From: Echinostoma caproni
Lineage: Eukaryota > Platyhelminthes > Trematoda > Plagiorchiida > Echinostomatidae
Direction of reading: 5' to 3'
Assembly (NCBI GenBank): GCA_900618425.1
Contig: UZAN01050142.1
Coordinates: 1-12,354, forward strand
Length of the DNA: 12,354 nucleotides
Part shown: piece by piece, positions 7,620-12,354 of the stretch
How the letters are laid out: the number at the start of each line of letters is the position of its first letter
Position numbering within the stretch: position 1 is the stretch's first letter
Notes under the pieces: generated by a model
What the model saw: the letters and a program-made list of their open reading frames with translations, nothing else
Told to the model about the DNA's origin: nothing
The model's database searches: none
Made by a program: the position numbers and the translations under genes

Positions 7620-7865
7620 GGATTTGATCAGTGTCACTCTCAGGTGTTTGATTTGGTTGAAGCTTCAGGTGGTCAAGCGTGAAAATATAGCAACGTGACA
7701 CATAACACAAACCAAAGGTCGTCTGTGTGTACCGCAAATGTTTACACAATAAAAGCATACGAATATCTAAACCAACATCGGCCTCGAAATCACGCCTCGT
7801 TGAAATAAATATCTCAATTCTTTCGACAGATGTCCATAACTGTGATCGTTTAGACAATATACTAC
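7620..7865 (-). mobile_element. LINE 3'-end remnant (weak)
   Basis: Minus-strand E-L-R-Y-L-F-Q-R-G-V-I-S at 7785-7820 fits N-L-R-H-L-W-R-R-x-D-I-S. I-R-M-L-L-L-C at 7744-7764 fits V-R-S-V-L-L-Y. L-C-Y-V-S-R-C at 7690-7710 fits L-S-V-F-D-H-R-C. The motifs are in order and near normal spacing but each is imperfect. It is on the same strand as the remnants at 7010-7435 and 6060-6765, making a run of three. Confidence 0.38.
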
Positions 7866-8399
7866 ATCCGGCTGAATACAGAGGAACGTATTAGCTATTT
7901 TCAGATACAATGGGCCTGAATACGAATGTGTTCCAGGGGATGGGGAGAGCAACCGAATCGTATTTTAAGCCCAAGGGATCAGCAACAAACACACAGTTAA
8001 GTACAATCGTACAAGACCGAGTACAACCGATTCCTGGACGGGGACAGAATTCACGATCATACATAATCCATTTATGCTTTTTTGTTTACCGTTTTCACAG
8101 TCCCTTTGGGAAACGACTAAATGGAGAAGTGAAAAAAAACCACTGGCAGGATGTACACCAACAGGAGAGGAGAGGGGGGGGTCAGCATTATTTTGTTGTT
8201 TATGGATAACAATTGGAAAACCCGGAGAGGAAGTACAATCCAGATGGAGAAGTTAAATCTGCACAAGGTGAGAGAACATAAGATGTATAAACACTACTAC
8301 CAACAAACACATTTGACTTGTTTCAACTATTTTTGTCGAACACAAGTGTTCAAAAACATCACTAACTCTTAGCTGATAGTCTGACTAAAAATACACCGA
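7866..8399. other. no gene supported
   Basis: The plus strand has an excellent 3' splice-site look-alike, a T-rich tract ending GTTTTCACAG at about 8099, followed by open frames to 8207 and 8253, and a donor look-alike ACAAG|GTGAGAG at about 8268. No single frame connects the acceptor to the donor: each is closed by a stop. A run of eight G lies at 8174-8181. I leave it uncalled. Confidence 0.4.
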
Positions 8400-8620
8400 A
8401 TACAGTTTGACATGAGATGTTACACGTTGATGAGCTTCAAGCAAACAATGGATGCTGATGGATCAGGTAGTACTGGTCGATTTTTAGTCAACACATTACC
8501 CCATCGATCTTGTATCCGAACCTCACTACCGTCGCCCTATTGTTCCGTTCAATATTTGGCAGCATTTAAACAGCCGAGGCTTCATTCCTCGATGCAGTTG
8601 TTGTATATCAAATAAGTGGA
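8400..8620 (+). mobile_element. LINE 3'-end remnant, 5' part of a copy split by a SINE (weak)
   Basis: Plus-strand P-H-R-S-C-I-R-T at 8499-8522 fits D-H-R-C-L-R-S, preceded by R-F-L-V for the family R-x-L-x-V. Upstream, AAACAATGG (8443-8451) fits the E-T-W codons. L-H-S-S-M-Q-L-L near 8580-8603 may be a decayed H-R-L-R-W-L-G-H. The open frame 8412-8615 is this remnant. Similarity is modest; motif order and the continuation at 8946-9050 support it. Confidence 0.35.
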
Positions 8621-8756
8621 AGTTAAACAATATAGTCTGTAGACAGTGAACGATTTTGTACGAGTATATGGCGAATTTCATCGTGTACGGAGCAAAGTAC
8701 TGTACAGTTGTTTTGACCCGTCAATAGTGCGAATTCATTAATCAAACTGAGGGCCG

Positions 8757-8945
8757 GGTGGTGATAGTCAAGTAAATAAAGTGATCCACACTGTGGACCA
8801 GAGGTCCTGGGTTCGAATCCCGCCACCACTACCACCGCCCATCTTTCCCATTCCTGTGTTCTCACAGGTACGGCGGTAGTCCTTGTCCTGAAAGTTGAGT
8901 GTACACTTGTGTACACAATAAAACAAAGAAAGTTAAAATATTTAT
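8757..8945 (+). mobile_element. tRNA-derived SINE
   Basis: A tRNA-like head runs from GTGGTGA (8759-8765) to CCACCAC (8823-8829), which can pair as an acceptor stem. It contains a perfect RNA polymerase III B box GGTTCGAATCC (8810-8820) and an A-box-like TGATAGTCAAG (8762-8772) at normal distance. A non-tRNA body follows, including a 5-bp-stem hairpin around TACACTTGTGTA (about 8902-8915), and then an A-rich tail with AATAAAACAAAG (8917-8930). This is the usual layout of a SINE transcribed by polymerase III and mobilised by a LINE. The element lies between two pieces of a LINE remnant. No convincing target-site duplication was seen, so the ends are approximate. Confidence is high for tRNA ancestry and moderate for the exact extent. 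Confidence 0.72.
8810..8820 (+). promoter_or_regulatory. RNA polymerase III B box of the SINE
   Basis: GGTTCGAATCC matches the consensus GGTTCRANNCC at every position. Known role of this box: binding site of TFIIIC within tRNA-type promoters. Whether this copy is still transcribed cannot be told. Confidence 0.7.
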
Positions 8946-9060
8946 TTTTAAGATCGAACCCGGGAGCCCCCCCCCTCAATCGTTGAACAGTCGATCAGAT
9001 CGTTTTTCATTCTGGCAATCTTGTTGCAGGTATCACACCTCGCTCATATCAGCAGTAGTC
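8946..9060 (+). mobile_element. LINE C-terminal fragment, 3' part of the copy split by a SINE
   Basis: Plus-strand P-G-S-P-P-P at about 8958-8975 fits P-G-W-G-P-R, with a run of nine C (8967-8975) where the family has GGGGTCC-like codons. S-R-S-D-R-F-S-F-W-Q-S-C-C-R-Y ends at 9010-9033 and fits D-M-A-x-N-R-S-Q-W-R-S-C-C-Q-F. The F-W-Q-S-C-C core is the strongest part. It continues the order seen at 8400-8620, with the SINE between. Confidence 0.42.
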
Positions 9061-9199
9061 TCCAGAGTTCTAACTCAGGTTTTGACTCTGCAGACGACGA
9101 AACTGTCCGTGTAATCAAACATTATTATCGCATTCTACTGTATTGCACCGGGTGATGCTAAATCTAGTTCGTATCACCATCCACATTTGAATGAAGCTG

Positions 9200-9780
9200 A
9201 CCAGGAATTCAAACAAACGCGTGTACTCCAGTTGGGTTGTGGTAGTTTCAGGTCGGATCGATAAGCTCTATACTGATTTCCTCATCCGGTTTGACAAACG
9301 CATCGTCAATGCGGACAGTTTTCTCCTCACGTTAATTACCCATCTGATCTGTCTGGCAGACTAATGGCACTCAGCAGTTTTCGGCCCACTCGACCCGTAC
9401 GCGCAATCGCATGGCACACGTTTCGCGTCATCGGCTGATCATTCAAATCTCAAGTCCTGCCCATCTCGTTACGGCGGTGAGAATAAACTCAATCGAATGG
9501 TCGTCTTCCAACCCACCCCACCTCACCCCAATCACCGCGAGCAGTAACCAGAAAAAGGGCGAGTGGACGACGGGGATGGTGAAAAGTAGGACCGAATGAA
9601 AGGCGGAATGTGAAGGCGGGTGATAGAGACGATGGTCAGCTTCTTTGTCCACTCTTACCTATTGACCTTTCACGCAGTGACCTGACCTTGGTACAATAGA
9701 CCCACACTGATTGGTCCGTTCGTTGCAACCACGTGATCCAAACCTGTGCATCATTCCTCGATGTTCAACTCGACCTTTGT
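9200..9780 (+). mobile_element. LINE 3'-end remnant
   Basis: Plus-strand N-A-S-S-M-R-T-V-F at 9297-9323 fits N-A-S-V-R-S-V-L, with the nucleotides nearly matching after one codon insertion. H-L-I-C-L at about 9341-9355 fits D-H-R-C-L. A-H-V-S-R-H-R-L at 9414-9437 fits G-H-V-L-R-(M-P-x)-H-R-L. Q-K-K-G-E-W-T-T-G-M at about 9549-9578 fits W-K-K...T-T-W...M. P-R-D-P-N at 9729-9743 fits G-P-R-D-P-N. All are in order over about 450 bases, with several frame changes. Open frames in this stretch are fragments of the copy. Confidence 0.55.
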
Positions 9781-10019
9781 CGGGCCCAGATAAGACTGGA
9801 CACTGAAACACAATTGCAACCGTTACTTCAGGCCTCTGAAAAACTCCAACAGGCGCACGGAACCACTCACAACCAAAAGAAGATCAATTAGAATTGTACA
9901 AATTGTTTTCCAGTCCACTGAATCTGCTTTTTTAACCAAGCGTTTGAGAGGCTGTTTCACTCAACCCAGTTAATTTAATAAGTTTGCTCCCAATAAGCAA
10001 AAATAACCGTCTGCTGGTA
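9781..10019. other. no gene supported
   Basis: Unassigned sequence between two plus-strand LINE remnants; it may include their untranslated 3' and lost 5' parts. Confidence 0.35.
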
Positions 10020-10380
10020 TGCACATTTGACCGTTTGTCTAAGCACACACAAGAAAATGGTTCACCTGAGGCAGTTGAGCTGTACAGAACACTCAACAGA
10101 AAAGAAGAATGTGCCGTAAAAGAATCAGGAATATTTTCGATAAGATTTTACATGTGTTTAGCGTTACGGATGATGATCATTAGTTGGTAAACATTCTCAC
10201 AATGGGGTTCGAATTTGCGTGCCATCCGTTCGATCAACTACCATCACCAACCCTCGCATCCACAAACCGTGCGGAACAGACCATCACGAACATGGCACGA
10301 GCACCGGAGACAGAAAAGGTCTCACGAATAGCGTAAATAATATGACATCATATGAAAAAGGCATAACTCGGGTTTTAAAG
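10020..10380 (+). mobile_element. LINE 3'-end remnant
   Basis: Plus-strand T-F-D-R-L at about 10026-10040 fits V-F-D-H-R-C-L. Nucleotides 10138-10175 (CGATAAGATTTTACATGTG and on) fit the codons of R-L-R-W-L-G-H-V-L-R-M with a stop in place of leucine. At 10238-10300 the peptide L-P-S-P-T-L-A-S-T-N, then E-Q-T-I-T-N-M-A-R, fits L-P-G-W-G-P-R-D-S-T-N-Q, then L-E-T-L-S-D-M-A-R. The last match is among the best in the window. A 44-codon ATG frame (10202-10336) spans it and is a LINE tail rather than an independent gene. Confidence 0.52.
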
Positions 10381-10565
10381 CCAAACAGACTCACCGTGAT
10401 GTTACAGTTATCTGGGCCTGTTCGTATCGATCGACAAGCCTCGTGGATCTGGGATATGAGACGGTGGCGTGTGTTGTGCGGTGGGGCGAGGGGGAAGGAA
10501 GCGTGATGAACAAACGGGAGCGGAGTAAACTGTGGTCAAACTGGTATAAATATGGTTTAAACGTG

Positions 10566-10586
10566 AACAACAACAACAACAACAAT
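10566..10586. repeat. AAC trinucleotide microsatellite
   Basis: About seven AAC units ending in AATAAA. It gives a poly-Asn run if read on the plus strand, but no supported gene contains it. Confidence 0.88.
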
Positions 10587-10786
10587 AAACGTCTTTCCTG
10601 TAAATTACAAAAATTGTTCAATAAAAACGATGCGGTACGCATTGAATAGTTAAAAAAGACACTTAATACATAAAATACGCTTCGCAAATGTCGACCTGAG
10701 AAAATCTTGTGGGTTGAGCAGATATAAATGAGCTGTGTGAACCAACCTCACCAAATCGCACTGTCATAGTTCTATTTGGCATGATG

Positions 10787-10811
10787 CACACACACACACA
10801 CACACACACAC
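10787..10811. repeat. CA dinucleotide microsatellite
   Basis: About twelve uninterrupted CA units. Confidence 0.92.
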
Positions 10812-10883
10812 GAAAACGGAAAGCATCCCAATGACAGGAGACAGCGTAATTTGTCTGCACGTCACGTGTGTGTGTGCATGTGC

Positions 10884-10908
10884 GCTCGCTCGCTCGCTCG
10901 CTAGCTCG
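10884..10908. repeat. GCTC tetranucleotide microsatellite
   Basis: Five to six GCTC units with one A interrupting, directly after a GT tract at 10866-10876. Confidence 0.85.
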
Positions 10909-11081
10909 CAATCGAGGTTGATGCAATCGGGGATGTAGGGCCTCGGTTAGTATATTTTTTATTTTGTCCACGAACAATAGAACGAAGACAAACAAAAAAC
11001 TGGGAACAAGTAGAAATAAATGCGAGTTTGTTTGTTTTTTGTTTGAATGAGCCCAAGCGATTTTCACAGGCATTGCACTCC

Positions 11082-11100
11082 GTGTGTGTGTGTGTGTGTG
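11082..11100. repeat. GT dinucleotide microsatellite
   Basis: About nine GT units. Confidence 0.9.
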
Positions 11101-11214
11101 CGGCCTGGTGTTGTGATGGTGGGCTTCACGTCCTGGGTAGATCAGTCACTTCCCACACGTGTCGCTTAGCACACATACACAATATTGGTTGGGAAATGCA
11201 GAAAAGAGAAGAAT

Positions 11215-11441
11215 TACCAAAACTAAAAACGAAGGAGATGCGGTTCAATTGGTTGACATCAATCAGCAAGATCCGATTTACTGTACAATGGCGTACACCG
11301 ATGCTGTTATTTAACTTTCGAATCTTGCAAGGCATAGTGCGGAAATATGAAGCACACGAATACTGGATTCAATTCAATCGACTAAGTCCTCATGTCTGTC
11401 TACAAAAACGGGAATCACAACAATCAGAATCATTCCCGTAA
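11215..11441 (+). mobile_element. LINE 3'-end remnant
   Basis: In one plus-strand frame, M-L-L at 11301-11309 and then F-N-F-R-I-L-Q-G-I-V-R at 11310-11342 fit the family L-L-V-F-D-H-R-C-L-R-S-I-A-R, followed by A-H-E for the family E-H-R. N-R-L-S-P-H-V at 11376-11396 fits H-R-L-R-W-L-G-H-V with two codons lost. The distance between them is shorter than usual, implying an internal deletion. The frame ends at CATTCCC|GTAAGTATG, which looks like a splice donor, but the LINE origin makes a host exon unlikely. Other frames over the same bases are also partly open. Confidence 0.46.
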
Positions 11442-11594
11442 GTATGCTACATTTGAAAGCGTACTAAAGTCTGAGCAAAGTCTGTAGTTGATAGAACAAA
11501 TTCAACACATCGTACCCAAGCACGAGTTGAAACAACCGATTTGTTCTGTCGAACTTCAGTTCAAATTACTTGACGAGAATCGTTCAATTTAAAA

Positions 11595-11624
11595 ATTAAT
11601 TAATCTCTAATTAATTAATCTCTA
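11595..11624. repeat. perfect 15-bp tandem duplication
   Basis: ATTAATTAATCTCTA occurs twice back to back without mismatch. Perfect identity suggests a recent duplication by slippage, or possibly a target-site-like doubling, though no element separates the two units. Confidence 0.9.
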
Positions 11625-11819
11625 TCTTTTTAGTTCTCGTTTTCTTGTACGACAATGCTTTCCTAATGCTTTCCCTTCTGTACGGATACACTTCAATCCA
11701 TTTGTGACCGGTGTACCTGAATTCATGCATCATTAACTATTGAAGTTCAAAATCACTACTACCTTTCAACTACCGACTGCGAAAGGAAAAGGTCGTACGG
11801 AAATTGGTATGCAACTCCA

Positions 11820-11884
11820 CCCCCCCCCCACACACACACACACACCTCACCCCGCACACACTCACGCACACACACACACACACG
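11820..11884. repeat. poly-C followed by CA-rich microsatellite
   Basis: Ten C, then about eight CA units, a short interruption (CTCACCCCG), and further CA units to 11884. Confidence 0.88.
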
Positions 11885-11997
11885 CTCAGGAGACTCAAGC
11901 CGACCCGTTGCAGACACAGACAATTTTGTATGGGTCGGCGAATGAATAAAAACGGATCAATTTACCATAATTAAGCATAGCAATATTTCAATTATTT

Positions 11998-12345
11998 TTA
12001 TTTATTTGTATACACATCACCTACGTGAGAATACAAACCGGTTCAGAGGATGGAAGTTCATGAAACAGTGTGAGAATACAGACCAAAATAACCTCACCCG
12101 TACTAACTAGCATATTTCTACAACTGTGTAACCAAGCCCTATCTTTGGGTAAACAGGATAATGAACATGGGCTTATTTCAAGACATGTGGGAATTTCACA
12201 CGTCCATGTTGTGTGGCACCGTGTTGTAAACAGATAGCCAACGTCCTCAGGCATAGCGTCGTCTGTCATCCGTAACCGCTTTTTCTGCGAACTAATGCTC
12301 ATCTGTTCCTAGTTGGCCACCTAAGCGGCCATTCCCCGATCCTAG
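11998..12345 (-). mobile_element. LINE 3' end with A-rich tail
   Basis: A 93-codon minus-strand frame (12302 down to 12021) contains A-M, three residues, V-G, then T-T-W at 12204-12257, matching the family R-A-M-x-x-x-V-G...K-T-W. Then L-P, K-D-R-A, W-L-H-S-C-R-N-M at 12111-12152 matches L-P-G-W-G-P-R-D-x-W-L-x-T-L-R-D-M. Upstream, CGCTTAGGTGG (near 12320-12331, minus) fits the R-L-R-W codons. Shortly after the stop codon the minus strand carries AATAAATAAAAATAA (about 11995-12008), which fits the A-rich 3' tail of a LINE and contains polyadenylation signals. This copy keeps a long open frame but lacks catalytic domains. It is cysteine-rich by chance of decay. Confidence 0.52.
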
Positions 12346-12354
12346 ACCTGAAGA

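Larger units (their letters stand above)
10381..11214. other. microsatellite-rich stretch without a supported gene
   Basis: Contains (AAC)n at 10566-10586, (CA)n at 10787-10811, GT/TGTG at 10866-10876, (GCTC)n at 10884-10908 and (GT)n at 11082-11100. Open frames cross these repeats and translate into runs such as poly-Asn or Cys-Val, which argues against coding. Confidence 0.6.
11442..11997. other. no gene supported
   Basis: AT-rich sequence with a 15-bp tandem duplication (11595-11624) and a C/CA-rich tract (11820-11884). A short open frame at 11740-11949 translates the CA tract into His-Thr repeats and is not credible. AATAAA occurs on the plus strand at 11945-11950 without a supported upstream gene. 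Confidence 0.5.

Noticed and set aside
8099..8267. Plus-strand exon with an excellent acceptor (T-rich tract to CACAG) and donor ACAAG|GTGAGAG
   Set aside because: No single reading frame is open from acceptor to donor. It could still be a terminal or non-coding exon, but there is no support.
8759..8829. A functional tRNA gene
   Set aside because: The anticodon arm does not form a proper 7-base loop with T33, the T stem has a mismatch, and a long non-tRNA body with an A-rich tail follows; this is a SINE head.
8950..8966. Reverse-strand B-box-like sequence near CGAACCCGGGAG
   Set aside because: Better explained as the L-P-G-W-G-P codons of a plus-strand LINE fragment; no tRNA fold was found.
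10206..10216. GGTTCGAATTT resembling a tRNA B box
   Set aside because: Lacks the final CC and has no A box or stems; it lies within a LINE remnant.

Overview
The window looks like ordinary nuclear DNA of a metazoan, most likely a trematode flatworm (opisthorchiid liver-fluke type). Reasons: coding sequence interrupted by short GT-AG introns, abundant CA/GT microsatellites, no bacterial-style gene packing, a tRNA-derived SINE, and many decayed pieces of a non-LTR retrotransposon whose C-terminal protein motifs (ETWPLR, FDHRCLR, LRWLGHV, LPGWGPRD, QWRSC) I associate with fluke LINEs. The organism is inferred from style and remembered motifs, not from a database match.

One host gene is supported. 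It lies on the minus strand at 1468-2511 as three internal exons (100, 175 and 466 nt) separated by introns of 173 and 130 nt. Splice phases match at both internal junctions and the three exons give one uninterrupted 247-residue segment. Neither the start codon nor the stop codon is in the window, and I do not recognise the protein.

Much of the rest is best read as decayed 3' ends of one LINE family, all lacking most of the 5' part of the element. They occur in blocks of one orientation: minus at 430-1385 and 3850-4310; plus at 4985-5965; minus at 6060-7865; plus at 8400-10380 and 11215-11441; minus at 11998-12345. Many copies show several family motifs in the correct order, but frameshifts and stops are everywhere and none could make a working protein. 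Most long open frames in the window are fragments of these copies or lie antisense to them. These alignments were made by eye against remembered consensus motifs; the best are good, the weakest are marked as such. Two copy pairs can be checked inside the window itself: 441-641 against 725-929 (direct) and 4188-4252 against 5149-5210 (inverted).

A tRNA-derived SINE (about 8757-8945) appears to sit inside one LINE copy. Simple repeats cluster at 10560-11100 and 11820-11884. The stretches 1-430, 2520-3850, 7865-8400, 9780-10020, 10380-11215 and 11441-11995 hold no gene I can support. I find no sign of a defence system, CRISPR array, operon or other novel multi-gene system; the interest lies in the unidentified spliced gene and in the pile-up of LINE ends around it.
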